64,000 nt of DNA from Rhodococcoides kroppenstedtii (GCF_900111805.1 NZ_FOJN01000003.1:1-64000); one strand, 5' to 3'; counted from the first letter of the stretch, positions 36,693-45,961 are shown. Numbers and translations: made by a program. The notes: generated by a model not told the origin, from the letters alone.

Positions 36693-37475
36693 TCAGCTGC
36701 GCAGGTACTCCAGCTGCGCCTTGACCGACATCCGGGCCGCCGGCCACAGCCGCTTGTCGACGTCCGCGTAGACGTGGCGTACCACGGCCCGTGCCGACGC
36801 GTCCGCACCGAGGACGTCCAGGGCCCCACGTACCTGGTCCAACCGCTGTTCGCGGTGCGCGCGGTAGGCGCGAGCGAGCACGGCGGTGTCGGGATGGTCG
36901 GGTCCATGGCCGGGCAGGACGGCTCGCCCCTCCCCCAGTTGTTCGAGCCGGTCGAGGGAGGCGAGATAGTCGCCGAGGCTCCCGTCCTTCCCGTCGAGCA
37001 CCGAGGTCCCGCTGCCCAGCACGGTGTCACCGGTGAGGACGGCGTCGGGCAACAGGAAGCTCACCGAGTCGGCGGTGTGACCGGGCGTGGCGACGACGGT
37101 GAGGTCCAGTCCGGCCGCGGTGATCACCTCGCCGTCTTCGAGCGGTGCGGCGTCGCCGCGAAGGTAGGTGGAGGTCACGGCGCGTACGGGCGCGCGAGTC
37201 AGGCGGTGCAGCCGGGCGATGCCGCCGGTGTGATCGTGGTGGCGGTGGGTGACGAGCACGAGGGCGACGGGTCCGCACGCGGCGACGGCGTCGACGTGGG
37301 CGCGGCTGCGCGGTCCCGGATCGACCACCACGCACCGGTCCTCGCCCGGTGCGCGCAGAATCCAGGTGTTCGTCCCGTCGAGGGTCATCTTGCCGGGGTT
37401 GTTCGCCAGCAGGACCGACGCCGTGGGTGTCACCCGGCGGAGTTGCCCGTAGGCGGGATGCGCGAGACCGGCCAT
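36693..37475 (-). CDS. MBL-fold metallo-hydrolase (LACTB2-like, Rv3677c-like)
   Basis: A 260-residue protein from the ATG at 37473-37475. Metal-binding words are THRHHDHTGG (HxHxDH), TPGHTADS, LTGDTVLG and GHGPDH. The C-terminal helical part (ARAYRAHREQRLDQV...VDKRLWPAARMSVKAQLEYL) is that of LACTB2-type hydrolases, some of which are RNases. The substrate is unknown. It converges on crp over the tandem repeat and is divergent from the Gfo/Idh gene. Confidence 0.9.
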   Translation of the reverse strand: MAGLAHPAYGQLRRVTPTASVLLANNPGKMTLDGTNTWILRAPGEDRCVVVDPGPRSRAHVDAVAACGPVALVLVTHRHHDHTGGIARLHRLTRAPVRAVTSTYLRGDAAPLEDGEVITAAGLDLTVVATPGHTADSVSFLLPDAVLTGDTVLGSGTSVLDGKDGSLGDYLASLDRLEQLGEGRAVLPGHGPDHPDTAVLARAYRAHREQRLDQVRGALDVLGADASARAVVRHVYADVDKRLWPAARMSVKAQLEYLRS

Positions 37476-37543
37476 GATCCCACCCAACCACACCCCGGAT
37501 CGGCACAGTCGGGGTGCAGCTCGAGAAGAACGAGGAGAGAACC

Positions 37544-38419
37544 GTGCGTATCGGACTCGTCGGCGCCGGCCCTTGGGCGCGCCAGGCCGCCGTTCCCGCC
37601 CTCACGGCACACGACGGCGTCGACTTCGTCGGCATCTGGGCGCGCCGCCCGGAGGCCGCGGCGGAGGTGGCACCGGGGGTGCCGATCGTCGACTCGGTCG
37701 ACGCGCTCATCGACTCGGTCGACGCAGTGGCGTTCGCCGTGCCGCCCGAGGTCCAGGCGGACCTGGCGGTGCGGGCGGCGGAGGCGGGCCGACACGTGTT
37801 GCTGGACAAGCCGATCGCCGGGACGGTCGACGATGCCGAGCGGCTGGCGGCGGCCGTGGAGCGGGCCGGCGTGGGCTCGATGGTGACGCTGACGCGTCGC
37901 TTCGCCGAGGAGACGCGTTCGTTCCTTCGCTCGGCCGGCGCGCAACGCACGGCCGGCGTCACCGCGACGTGGCTGTCCGGGGCGTTGCTGGGCGGTGAGT
38001 ACGCCGGCTCGACCTGGCGTCACGACGGCGGCGCGCTGATGGATGTCGGTCCGCACGTCGTCGATCTGGTGGAGGCCGTGCTGGGCCCGGTCACCGACGT
38101 GCCCTTCGCGCGTCGTGACGTCGACTCCGACACGTGGGCGATCACGCTCGACCACGACGGCCGGGTGAGCCAGGTGACGCTGTCCATGCGAACGCCCGTG
38201 CGGCCGTCCGTGCTGCGTGTGTCCGCGAGCGGGCCCGACGGGCTGGTGGAGCTGCAGGAGCGCACCACCCCGCCGGACCGGTGCTACGCGGTGTTGCTTG
38301 AGGAGTTCCTGGCGTCGGTGCGGCTCGGAGTGCCGCACGAGTGCTCGGTGCACCGCGGCCTGCACCTGCAGCGCGTCCTGGCGCAGGTGACCGCGCGGCT
38401 CACCGAGCAGGGCGGCTAG
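37544..38419 (+). CDS. Gfo/Idh/MocA-family oxidoreductase
   Basis: A 291-residue NAD(P)-dependent oxidoreductase. The GTG at 37544 follows GAGGAGAG. The Rossmann motif is RIGLVGAGPWARQAAVPAL, and LLDKPIAGTVDDAERL is the EKP-type catalytic motif with Asp for Glu. GGALMDVGPHVVDLVEAVLGP is the C-terminal domain signature. The substrate is probably a sugar or inositol-like polyol, not assignable. It ends in a 4-base overlap with the converging RidA gene (CTAG). Confidence 0.88.
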   Translation: MRIGLVGAGPWARQAAVPALTAHDGVDFVGIWARRPEAAAEVAPGVPIVDSVDALIDSVDAVAFAVPPEVQADLAVRAAEAGRHVLLDKPIAGTVDDAERLAAAVERAGVGSMVTLTRRFAEETRSFLRSAGAQRTAGVTATWLSGALLGGEYAGSTWRHDGGALMDVGPHVVDLVEAVLGPVTDVPFARRDVDSDTWAITLDHDGRVSQVTLSMRTPVRPSVLRVSASGPDGLVELQERTTPPDRCYAVLLEEFLASVRLGVPHECSVHRGLHLQRVLAQVTARLTEQGG

Positions 38420-38871
38420 GTCCGCACCTCGACGATCAACTCCACCTCGACGGGGGCGCCGAGCGGCAGTTCGGCGACACCGACCGCGGATCGGGCGTGG
38501 ACACCGGCGTCGCCGAAGACGTCACCGAGCAGGTGGGAGGCGCCGTTGATCACGCCGGGTTGTCCGGTGAAACCCGGTGCGGAGGCGACGAATCCGACCA
38601 CCTTGACCACGCGGGTGATCGACTCGAGACCGACCAGCGCGTCGATCGCGGCAAGCGCGTTCAACGCGCAGAGTCGGGCGGCCTCCGTCGCGACCTCGGG
38701 ATCGACCTCGGCGCCGACCTTGCCCGTCGCGTGGAGAGCGCCGTCCACTATCGGCAGCTGCCCGGACGTGAAGACGTGGTTGCCGCTGCGCACGGCCGGG
38801 ACGTAGGACGCCACCGGCGGCACGACCGGCGGCAGGGTCAGGCCGAGCTCGGCCAGGCGCTCGCGGATCAT
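38416..38871 (-). CDS. RidA/YjgF-family protein (Rv3678c-like)
   Basis: A 151-residue protein starting MIRERLAELGLTLPPVVPPV. The core words VASYVPAVRSGNHVFTSGQLP, the AARLCALNALAAI helix and a C-terminal VEVELIVEV strand fit RidA-family enamine/imine deaminases. The usual RidA catalytic Arg region is replaced by HARSAVGVAELPLGAPVEVE, the longer-subgroup form. It is translated from an ATG that shares its A with the TGA of the preceding DUF4177 gene. Confidence 0.88.
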   Translation of the reverse strand: MIRERLAELGLTLPPVVPPVASYVPAVRSGNHVFTSGQLPIVDGALHATGKVGAEVDPEVATEAARLCALNALAAIDALVGLESITRVVKVVGFVASAPGFTGQPGVINGASHLLGDVFGDAGVHARSAVGVAELPLGAPVEVELIVEVRT

Positions 38872-39035
38872 CAGCCGACGGGACGCTTGAAGTAGGCCAC
38901 GAGCTGCTCGCCGGTGGGCCCGGGGGTCACCGTGACCAGTTCCCAGCCCTGGGATCCGAAGTTGTCGAGGATGGTCTTGGTGTTGTGGATCAGCAGAGGT
39001 GCAGTGAGGTATTCCCACGTCGTCGATGCGCTCAT
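38871..39035 (-). CDS. DUF4177 small protein (Rv3678A-like)
   Basis: A 54-residue protein starting MSASTTWEYLTAPLLIHN, with KTILDNFGSQGWELVTVTPG, the DUF4177 signature (QGWELV), ending AYFKRPVG. The ATG at 39033-39035 is preferred over an in-frame upstream Met because the family starts just before the WEY word. Function is unknown. It is coupled to the RidA gene and divergent from the ArsA-like pair, 67 bases away. Confidence 0.88.
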   Translation of the reverse strand: MSASTTWEYLTAPLLIHNTKTILDNFGSQGWELVTVTPGPTGEQLVAYFKRPVG

Positions 39036-39102
39036 GGGTGCAAACCCTAGCGAAGACCCGTGAAAGACCCTCGCCAACCGGACTTTCTATAGGCTCGGCG
39101 CT

Positions 39103-40140
39103 GTGTCCGACAAGCCCGACATTCCCGAGAACCCGGCGACGCACGAGTCCACCGGCTGGCCACCCGAGGCGGCGCGGGCGCGTCTGCACTTCGTCTCCGG
39201 CAAGGGTGGCACCGGGAAGTCGACCGTCGCGGCCGCGTTGGCCCTCGCTCTCGCCGCGGGCGGCCGGAAGGTCCTGCTGGTCGAGGTGGAGGGCCGCCAG
39301 GGCATCGCGCAACTCTTCGATGTCCCGCCGCTGCCGCCCGTCGACACCAAGGTCGCGTCCGCGGAGGGCGGCGGCGAGGTGTACGCCCTGGCCGTCGACA
39401 TCGAGACCGCGTTCCTCGAGTACCTCGACATGTTCTACAACCTCGGTTTCGCGGGGCGTGCGATGCGGCGAGTCGGGGCGATCGAGTTCGCCACGACGAT
39501 CGCGCCGGGGCTTCGCGACGTGCTGCTCACCGGCAAGGTGAAGGAGCGCGCGGTCGCGACGAGCAAGGACGGTCGCCCGCTCTACGACGAGATCGTGGTC
39601 GACTCGCCCCCGACGGGCCGGATCGGCAGCTTTCTCGACGTCACCACGGCCATGCGGGATCTGGCGAAGAGCGGGCCGGTGCGGTCGCAGAGCGAAGGCG
39701 TGGTGCGCCTGCTGCACTCCGAGCAGACCGTGGTGCACCTGGTGACGCTGCTCGAGGCCCTGCCCGTGCAGGAAACCGCCGACGCCGCAGCCGAACTCGC
39801 CGCGGCCGACCTACGGCTGGGCACCGTCGTGGTCAACCGGAGTACCGCGTCGTACCTGCCGGACGCGGTGTTGGACGAAGCCGCCGACGGTGTCATCGAT
39901 TCCGCCGCGGTGCAGCGCGTGCTCGCCGGGGCGGGAATCACGTTGTCCGAGGACGACTTCGCCGGATTGCTGACCGAATCCATCGAGCACGCCGCGACCG
40001 TGCGCACGCAGCGGGAGAGCGCGCGCCGGCTCGAGACGCTGCCGGCGGCGCGGCTGGTGCTGCCCACGCTGCCCGACGGGATGGATCTCGGCGGTCTGTA
40101 CGAACTGGCTGCTCACTTGACCGAACAGGGAGTCCGCTGA
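39103..40140 (+). CDS. ArsA/GET3-like P-loop ATPase, first of pair (Rv3679-like)
   Basis: A 345-residue soluble ATPase from a GTG at 39103. The deviant Walker A is [12 protein letters not shown], with the signature lysine of the MinD/ArsA class, and [14 protein letters not shown] is the switch II region. The ArsA-type metal-binding Cys triplet is absent. In M. tuberculosis the pair Rv3679/Rv3680 forms a complex implicated in defence against reactive molecules such as nitric oxide and acrolein (published). Its stop overlaps the next start (TGATG), so the two are coupled and probably heteromeric. Confidence 0.92.
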   Translation: MSDKPDIPENPATHESTGWPPEAARARLHFVSGKGGTGKSTVAAALALALAAGGRKVLLVEVEGRQGIAQLFDVPPLPPVDTKVASAEGGGEVYALAVDIETAFLEYLDMFYNLGFAGRAMRRVGAIEFATTIAPGLRDVLLTGKVKERAVATSKDGRPLYDEIVVDSPPTGRIGSFLDVTTAMRDLAKSGPVRSQSEGVVRLLHSEQTVVHLVTLLEALPVQETADAAAELAAADLRLGTVVVNRSTASYLPDAVLDEAADGVIDSAAVQRVLAGAGITLSEDDFAGLLTESIEHAATVRTQRESARRLETLPAARLVLPTLPDGMDLGGLYELAAHLTEQGVR

Positions 40141-41264
40141 TGGCCACCGTGCCCACTCTCGACGTCGCGTCCATTCTCGAGAACCCCGCATCGCGCATCG
40201 TGGTGTGCTGCGGTTCCGGCGGCGTCGGCAAGACGACGACGGCCGCGTCGATGGCCCTGCGCGCCGCCGAAAGCGGCCGAAAGGTGGTGGTGCTCACGAT
40301 CGATCCGGCCCGACGGCTCGCACAGGCACTCGGGGTGGGCGAGCTCGACAACAGCCCGCAGCCCGTCGCGCTGGGCCCCGAGGCCACGGGCGAACTGCAC
40401 GCGATGATGCTGAACATGCGGCGCACGTTCGACGAGATGGTGATCGAACACTCGACGCCGGAGAAGGCCCAGCAGATCCTGAACAATTCCTTCTACCAAA
40501 CCGTGGCGTCGTCGTTCTCCGGCACGCAGGAGTACATGGCGATGGAGAAGTTGGGGCAGTTGGCCGCCGACGGCGAGTGGGACCTGGTGGTGGTCGACAC
40601 CCCGCCGTCCCGTAACGCCCTGGATTTCCTCGACGCACCTCAGCGGCTCGGCTCGTTCCTCGACGGCCGCATGATCAAACTGCTGATGGCCCCCGGGCGG
40701 GGTATCGGCCGCGTCGTCACCGGCGCCGTCGGGCTGGCGATGCGGGGCGTCTCGTCCATCGTCGGCTCTCAGATGCTGTCGGACGCTTCGGCGTTCGTGC
40801 AGTCGCTCGACTCGATGTTCGGTGGCTTCCGCGAACGCGCACGCCACACGTACGAGCTGCTCCGCCACGAGGGCACCCATTTCGTGGTGGTGGCGGCGGC
40901 CGAGCCGGATGCCCTGCGAGAGGCGTCGTTCTTCGTCGACCGCCTCAGCGCCGACGGGATGCCCCTGGCCGGCCTGGTGCTCAACCGAACGCACCCGACG
41001 CTGAGCTCGCTGTCCCCGGACCACGCGTCGAGCGCGGCGGACACGGTCTCCGGCTCCGGCGATCCCGACGACGAGCTCGCTGCCGGGATCCTGCGCGTGC
41101 ATGCCGATCGGGCCCGCACGGCCACCCGCGAACTGGCCTTGCTGCGCCGCTTCACCGCGGCCCATCCGCGGGTGCCGGTGGTGGGTGTGCCGTCGTTGCC
41201 GTTCGAGGTCTCGGACCTGACCGCCCTGCGCGCCGTGGGCGATCAGCTCACCGGAACGGCCTGA
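40140..41264 (+). CDS. ArsA/GET3-like P-loop ATPase, second of pair (Rv3680-like)
   Basis: A 374-residue partner starting [19 protein letters not shown]. Walker A is [15 protein letters not shown], in which the ArsA-type signature Lys is replaced by Ser, and the switch region is [16 protein letters not shown]. The region [39 protein letters not shown] matches Rv3680. Different signature residues in the two subunits suggest division of labour in a shared ATPase interface (inference). It converges on the frameshifted protease gene with a small overlap. Confidence 0.92.
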   Translation: MATVPTLDVASILENPASRIVVCCGSGGVGKTTTAASMALRAAESGRKVVVLTIDPARRLAQALGVGELDNSPQPVALGPEATGELHAMMLNMRRTFDEMVIEHSTPEKAQQILNNSFYQTVASSFSGTQEYMAMEKLGQLAADGEWDLVVVDTPPSRNALDFLDAPQRLGSFLDGRMIKLLMAPGRGIGRVVTGAVGLAMRGVSSIVGSQMLSDASAFVQSLDSMFGGFRERARHTYELLRHEGTHFVVVAAAEPDALREASFFVDRLSADGMPLAGLVLNRTHPTLSSLSPDHASSAADTVSGSGDPDDELAAGILRVHADRARTATRELALLRRFTAAHPRVPVVGVPSLPFEVSDLTALRAVGDQLTGTA

Positions 41265-41666
41265 TCGCGACCGGCCGGAATCCTGCGCCCGCGCCGGTCC
41301 GAGTGACCTCGCGCACGATCGACTCCATGGTGGTGACCACCGCCGGGCCGACGCAGGGCACGCCGAGGTAGGCGCGGCGGTGTCGTAGTCGGGCAGGACC
41401 CGCACGATGTGTCCGATCACGCGATCCCGCTCGAACTCCGGCGTCACCGCGTCGCCGGGATCACCGCAGTGGCCCGCGGTGAGTCCGACGCTCCGGCCCG
41501 CGTCGTCCGTTCCCACGACCGTCACCGTGCAGATGGATCGGTCGGCGACCACCACGGGGGACCCGCCGCCGACGGGCACCGGGTCGGCAGCGGAGGCGAT
41601 GCCTCCGCCGCCGACCACGAGACCGGCGAGCACGAGGGCCGACGCAGCGACGTGACGCGCTCGCAC
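41248..41666 (-). pseudogene. Secreted trypsin-like protease, frameshifted
   Basis: From the GTG at 41664-41666 a signal peptide (VLAGLVVGGGGIASAADP) leads into SICTVTVVGTDDAGRSVGLTAGHCG, the catalytic-His word of actinobacterial S1 proteases, and RVLPDYDTA, the Asp region. Coding sense is then lost, but the next frame reads AYLGVPCVGPAVVTTMESIVREVTRTGAGAGF and stops at 41248-41250. A single missing base near 41371-41384 would restore one protein. No GDSGG serine motif is present in either frame, so even the repaired product would be short or inactive. A sequencing error is possible. Confidence 0.65.
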
Positions 41667-41671
41667 GATGC

Positions 41672-42331
41672 CTACTTCTTCGGAGCCGGCGGCGCCTGCA
41701 GCAGCGTCACGAACTGCTGAGCGTTGCCCGCGACCGCACCGAGACCGCCGATTGCCGTGCCCGCCAGGGACGCGCCCGAGCCGAGCAGCACCGCGCCGCC
41801 GATGCAGCCGGCGAGCGGGCCCGCTCCGAAGAGGAGCGCCACGGGTGCCGACACGACGCCGGCCGCGGTGGCGCCGAGGAGGCAGCCGCCGACCAGACCG
41901 CTGGCGGCACCGAGGAATCCGCCCACCGAGGCGCTGAGCGCGATGTTGTCCTTGACGCCGGCGACGGCGGCCGGGAGGTCGACCGGCACGGTGCCGGGGA
42001 GGTCGTAGACCGGGGTGGTCGGCGCCGCGGCGTCGACGGCGAGGGTGGCGGTGTTGCCGTCCACCTGCGCGGAGACGGGGTGGACCACGCCGTCCAGCGC
42101 CAGTCCGAGCGGAACGGAGTCGACGACGACACCGGCGGCGTCGCGCACCACGAGGTGGTTGTTCTCGGTGCTCAGGGTGCCCGAGTCCGTCGTCACCACG
42201 ACGCCGGTGCCGGCGGCCACCGCGTTCCAGTGCACCTCGGGTGCCGTCGGGTTCGCATACGCGGTGGCCGACGCCCCGCCCAGAGCCACGATCGTCATGG
42301 CGGCGACCGCCGCCATCCTGTTGAGCTTCAT
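41672..42331 (-). CDS. Secreted hypothetical protein with glycine-rich hydrophobic C-terminus
   Basis: A 219-residue protein starting MKLNRMAAVAAMTIVALGG with a signal peptide probably cleaved after AYA. The N-terminal half is beta-rich (VHWNAVAAGTGVVVTTDSG, NNHLVVRDAAGVVVDSVPLGL). The second half is a Gly/Ala-rich hydrophobic region with two Cys (GLVGGCLLGATAAGVV and GPLAGCIGGAVLLG), resembling membrane-inserting or pore-like secreted proteins seen in Rhodococcus and Nocardia. I cannot name the family. AAAGGACTGG upstream is the ribosome-binding site. The frameshifted protease starts 5 bases downstream, so both are exported products of one transcript. Confidence 0.75.
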   Translation of the reverse strand: MKLNRMAAVAAMTIVALGGASATAYANPTAPEVHWNAVAAGTGVVVTTDSGTLSTENNHLVVRDAAGVVVDSVPLGLALDGVVHPVSAQVDGNTATLAVDAAAPTTPVYDLPGTVPVDLPAAVAGVKDNIALSASVGGFLGAASGLVGGCLLGATAAGVVSAPVALLFGAGPLAGCIGGAVLLGSGASLAGTAIGGLGAVAGNAQQFVTLLQAPPAPKK

Positions 42332-42877
42332 GCCAGTCCTTTGCCGCGTCGAGGTCGAGCCCGGGTGTCGGGCCGACTAATGCGGAGCCGTCGAGCTCCG
42401 GGCACGGCGAAACAGACCGTCTCGTCAGAGGTGAGGTGGTCGAAAGTCGCTGTGCCGACGGAAGTCTCGGTGGGGCCGGGGCACGTGTCAATCGACGGCG
42501 AGGTGTCCGCCGGGCGACGGAACGGCGGCGGGACGGACCGGGGACACGGGACCGGAACGAGCGGTCCGCGGGCGATGGAGCGGGCGGGCTGTCGGCGGCG
42601 CGTCGAGTGGCGGGCGACGGCGTCGACAGGGCATCACCGCAGGTGACGGGGCCACGAGGCGGCGGGAGGCGGCGAGGTGATCCCGCTCGGCGGACCGACG
42701 AGGATCGGGCGAACGGGACGGACCGGCGGGCGAGAGCACGAGACCGCGTGACGACGAAACGGGACGGATCGGACGACACCGTCGCGGCGGGACGGCGATA
42801 CCGGCCCCACCCGTCCGTCGTCCGTTCACCGAGAATTCATGCTCCGGCGGACCCGCAACATGGTGGCCGATAGTGAA
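42332..42877. other. Gene-poor gap upstream of the secreted protein gene
   Basis: These 546 bases contain open frames on both strands (for example plus 42436-42873), but their products are almost all Arg, Gly, Ala and Asp without motifs, and no start has a good ribosome-binding site. I see the promoter side of the secreted protein gene at the left end and no repeat, tRNA or terminator before 42878. Confidence 0.5.
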
Positions 42878-42913
42878 CTGTCCCACCGCAATTCGGACAT
42901 CGCGGTGGGACAG
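42878..42913 (-). terminator. Hairpin after whiB4
   Basis: CTGTCCCACCGC (42878-42889) pairs perfectly with GCGGTGGGACAG (42902-42913) around a 12-base loop, 24 bases past the whiB stop. There is no T tract. Confidence 0.8.
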
Positions 42914-42937
42914 GACAAGCGTGCGTCGGATGCGGAG

Positions 42938-43261
42938 TCAGACCGCCGACTGGTGCTGACGCTGCGCCTCGAAGAATTCGGCCCACGACTCGACGTCGGG
43001 GTGCTGCTTGATCAGAGCGCGCCGCTGACGCTCGGTCATGCCGCCCCAGACACCGAACTCGACCCGGTTGTCCAGAGCGTCGGCTCCGCACTGCATCAGG
43101 ACGGGGCAGTGACGGCAGATGGTGGCGGCCTTGCGCTGCGCCGCACCGCGAACGAAGAGCTGGTCGGGGTCCACACCCCGGCACCGCGCCTGCGAGACCC
43201 ACGCGATGCGCGCTTCGGCCTCTCCGATGTCGAGCGCGGAGTTCGACGTTCCTGCGTGCAT
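42938..43261 (-). CDS. whiB4: WhiB-family iron-sulfur transcription factor (WhiB4-like)
   Basis: A 107-residue redox-sensitive regulator. Cluster-binding cysteines are Cys27, Cys49, Cys52 and Cys58 (C-x21-C-x2-C-x5-C). The turn GVWGG (70-74) and a basic TERQRRALIK tail for DNA contact follow. Placement between the ArsA-like pair and ponA2 matches Rv3681c, WhiB4, which in M. tuberculosis controls oxidative-stress responses. It is transcribed divergently from ponA2 with a 298-base gap holding a palindrome. Confidence 0.94.
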   Translation of the reverse strand: MHAGTSNSALDIGEAEARIAWVSQARCRGVDPDQLFVRGAAQRKAATICRHCPVLMQCGADALDNRVEFGVWGGMTERQRRALIKQHPDVESWAEFFEAQRQHQSAV

Positions 43262-43371
43262 TCGAAGATCCCTTCACCGTCCGAGAACACCGGGACCAGC
43301 CGGTGTCCGGTACCGCTGCCGTGATGCGCCACCTGCTGCACACCCACCCGAGCGCTACCCCACTAACCGGA

Positions 43372-43391
43372 GTGATTGTTAGCTGAATCAC
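43372..43391. promoter_or_regulatory. Inverted repeat GTGATT-N8-AATCAC between whiB4 and ponA2
   Basis: GTGATT (43372-43377) and AATCAC (43386-43391) are perfect arms around GTTAGCTG. A second, overlapping CTAAC/GTTAG pair lies at 43361-43382. The site is 111 bases upstream of whiB4 and 169 upstream of ponA2. It is a candidate operator; the spacing does not fit Crp. Confidence 0.4.
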
Positions 43392-43559
43392 AACGGCCTG
43401 ATCAATGTAAGCGACAGCCCAGCAGCGAAGCAAGGTGGGCGGTCAGATTTCTGGTACGGGCGTGCGGACTGCGACGTAAGCCCAGGTCACGGGGTCGACG
43501 CGGGCGGGCTGCCGCCGAGACCACCGGCCCGCGGCCCGGCGACCCGTACTCTGTTCAGC

Positions 43560-45929
43560 GTGTCGATCGCCAGAACAGTCGCCAAGCTCGCCGGGTGCAG
43601 CGCCCTCGCGGGTGCCTTGCTCGCCGGAGTGATGTTTCCGCTCGCCGGTGGGTTCGGCTACGCCTCGAACCGCGCGGCCGACACCGTGGACAACGTCTCC
43701 GCCGAGTTGGTCGAGGGCACGGTTCCGGCGGTGTCGACCATGGTCGACGCCGCGGGCAACCCCATCGCCTGGCTGTACGAGCAGCGCCGATTCGAGGTGC
43801 CGAGCGATCGCATCTCCAACGAGATGAAGCTCGCCATCGTCTCCATCGAGGATCGTCGCTTTGCCGAGCACGACGGCGTCGACTGGCAGGGCACCGTCCG
43901 CGCGTTCCTCACGAACACCACCAGTGGTCAGGTAGAGCAGGGCGCGTCGACGCTCGATCAGCAGTACGTGAAGAACTACCAGTTGCTCGTCGTCGCCAAG
44001 ACCGACGCGGAACGCCGGGCGGCGATCGAGACGACTCCCGCTCGCAAGATCCGTGAGATCCGCATGGCGCTCACGCTGGACAAGCGACTGACCAAGGACG
44101 AGATCCTCACCCGCTACCTCAACCTGGTGCCGTTCGGTAACTCGTCGTACGGCATCCAGGACGCGGCCCGGACCTACTTCGGGGTGGACGCGGCCGACCT
44201 CACGCTCACCCAGGCCGCCATGTTGGCCGGCATGGTCCAGTCGAGTTCCGCGTTGAACCCGTACACGAACTACGACGGCGTCATGGACCGTCGCAACACC
44301 GTGCTCGACACGATGATCCAGAACATCCCCGAGCGCGCCGCGGAGATCGAGGCCGCGAAAGCCGAGCCGCTCGGTGTCCTGCCGGAGCCGAATCAGCTTC
44401 CGCGCGGATGCATCGCGGCCGGCGATCGCGGGTTCTTCTGCGACTACGCCCTCCAGTACCTCGCCGACGCCGGCATCAGCAAGGAGCAGGTGGACAAGGG
44501 CGGGTACCTCATCCGCACCACGCTCGACCCCGAGGTGCAGGCCAGCACGTCCGCCGCGCTGACCGGGAACAGCAATCCCAACCTCGACGGCGTCGCGACG
44601 GTGATGAACGTGATCGCGCCGGGCCAGGACGATCACCGCATCCTCGCGATGGGCTCGTCGCGGCGCTACGGGCTGAACGGCGACGCCAACGAGACGGTGC
44701 AGCCGCAGCCGTATTCGCTGGTCGGCAGCGGTGCCGGATCGATCTTCAAGATCTTCACGACCGCCGCGGCCATGGAGAAGGGACTCGGCACGTCGGCCGT
44801 TCTCCAGGTCCCCAGCCGCGTCGAGGTCAAGGGCCTCGGTGACGGCGGTGCACGCGGCTGCCCGCCCTCGACCTACTGCGTCACCAACGCCGGCACCTAC
44901 CCGGCGGCCCTCTCGGTGACCGACGCCCTCGCCCAGTCCCCCAACACCGCGTTCGTGAAACTGATCGAATCGGTCGGCGTCACCCCGACCGTCGACATGG
45001 CCGTCCGCCTCGGACTGCGGTCCTACACCCTGCCGGGCACCGCCGGCCAGGGGACGGACCAGAGCCTCGCCGACTACCAGAAGGAGGCCAACCTGGGCTC
45101 CTTCACCCTCGGCCCCACGTACGTCAACCCGTTGGAGCTGTCCAACGTGGCCGCCACCATCGCCTCCGGGGGCAAGTGGTGCCCGCCGAACCCGATCGAC
45201 AGCGTCTTCGATCGCAGCGGCAAGCAAATCCCGGTGACGCATCAGGCCTGTGAGCAGGTGGTCGAGCCCGGGTTGGCGAACACCCTGGCCAACGCGATGA
45301 GCAAGGACGACCAGCCGGGCGGGACCTCCGCGTCCGCGGCCGCGTCCGTCGGATGGACGCTGCCGATGGGCGGCAAGACGGGGACCACGGAGTCCCACCG
45401 GTCCTCGGGCTTCCTCGGCTTCACCAACCGCTACGCGGCGGCCGCCTACACCTACGGCGACTCGCCGACGCCCAGCGAGATCTGCTCGTTCCCGCTGCGC
45501 CCGTGCGGATCGGGCAACCTGTTCGGCGGTAACGAGCCCGCCCGCACCTGGTTCGACGCCATGGATCCCGTGGCCACCAAGTTCGGCGACGTCTCGCTTC
45601 CCCCGGTCGATCAGAAGTTCGTCCGCGGGTCGGCCAACGGCCAGGTTCCGGACGTGGTGGGACTGAACCAGGGGTCGGCACAGTCGCAGGTGCAGGCCGC
45701 CGGCTTCCGCGTGTCCATCGCCACCACTGCATCGTCGGAACGACGAGGCACGGTGGTCAGCACGTCGCCGTCCGGTTCGGCGATCCCCGGCTCGACGATC
45801 ACGCTGTACGTGTCGGACGGCTCCGTGCGTCCGTCGCCGGCCCGGCCCGCGCCCGGCCTCACGCTGCCGTCGTTGCCGCCGGACGTGACCATCCCGCCGA
45901 TCCCCGGCCTCACCGCACCCCCGCGGTAG
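43560..45929 (+). CDS. ponA2: Bifunctional penicillin-binding protein PonA2 with PASTA domain
   Basis: A class A PBP of 789 residues from a GTG at 43560. One N-terminal membrane helix is followed by a GT51 glycosyltransferase domain (VSIEDRRFAEHDGVDWQGTVRA, GASTLDQQYVKNY). The transpeptidase domain has SxxK in AGSIFKIFT, SxN in QSPNTAF and KTG in GGKTGTTES. A single PASTA domain (VPDVVGLNQGSAQSQVQAAGF) and a Pro-rich tail end it. It polymerises and cross-links peptidoglycan. It corresponds to Rv3682, needed for adaptation to non-replication in mycobacteria (published). Confidence 0.96.
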   Translation: MSIARTVAKLAGCSALAGALLAGVMFPLAGGFGYASNRAADTVDNVSAELVEGTVPAVSTMVDAAGNPIAWLYEQRRFEVPSDRISNEMKLAIVSIEDRRFAEHDGVDWQGTVRAFLTNTTSGQVEQGASTLDQQYVKNYQLLVVAKTDAERRAAIETTPARKIREIRMALTLDKRLTKDEILTRYLNLVPFGNSSYGIQDAARTYFGVDAADLTLTQAAMLAGMVQSSSALNPYTNYDGVMDRRNTVLDTMIQNIPERAAEIEAAKAEPLGVLPEPNQLPRGCIAAGDRGFFCDYALQYLADAGISKEQVDKGGYLIRTTLDPEVQASTSAALTGNSNPNLDGVATVMNVIAPGQDDHRILAMGSSRRYGLNGDANETVQPQPYSLVGSGAGSIFKIFTTAAAMEKGLGTSAVLQVPSRVEVKGLGDGGARGCPPSTYCVTNAGTYPAALSVTDALAQSPNTAFVKLIESVGVTPTVDMAVRLGLRSYTLPGTAGQGTDQSLADYQKEANLGSFTLGPTYVNPLELSNVAATIASGGKWCPPNPIDSVFDRSGKQIPVTHQACEQVVEPGLANTLANAMSKDDQPGGTSASAAASVGWTLPMGGKTGTTESHRSSGFLGFTNRYAAAAYTYGDSPTPSEICSFPLRPCGSGNLFGGNEPARTWFDAMDPVATKFGDVSLPPVDQKFVRGSANGQVPDVVGLNQGSAQSQVQAAGFRVSIATTASSERRGTVVSTSPSGSAIPGSTITLYVSDGSVRPSPARPAPGLTLPSLPPDVTIPPIPGLTAPPR

Positions 45930-45961
45930 GGTCCGGCCGGGGCTCGGCCTCCGGGCTCGCG

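Noticed and set aside
42436-42873. A 145-codon plus-strand gene in the gap before whiB4
   Set aside because: Arg/Gly-rich composition, no ribosome-binding site, no recognisable motif and overlap with an equally open minus frame.
43372-43391. Crp site between whiB4 and ponA2
   Set aside because: GTGA and TCAC half-sites are present but separated by 12 bases rather than 6, so one Crp dimer would not fit.
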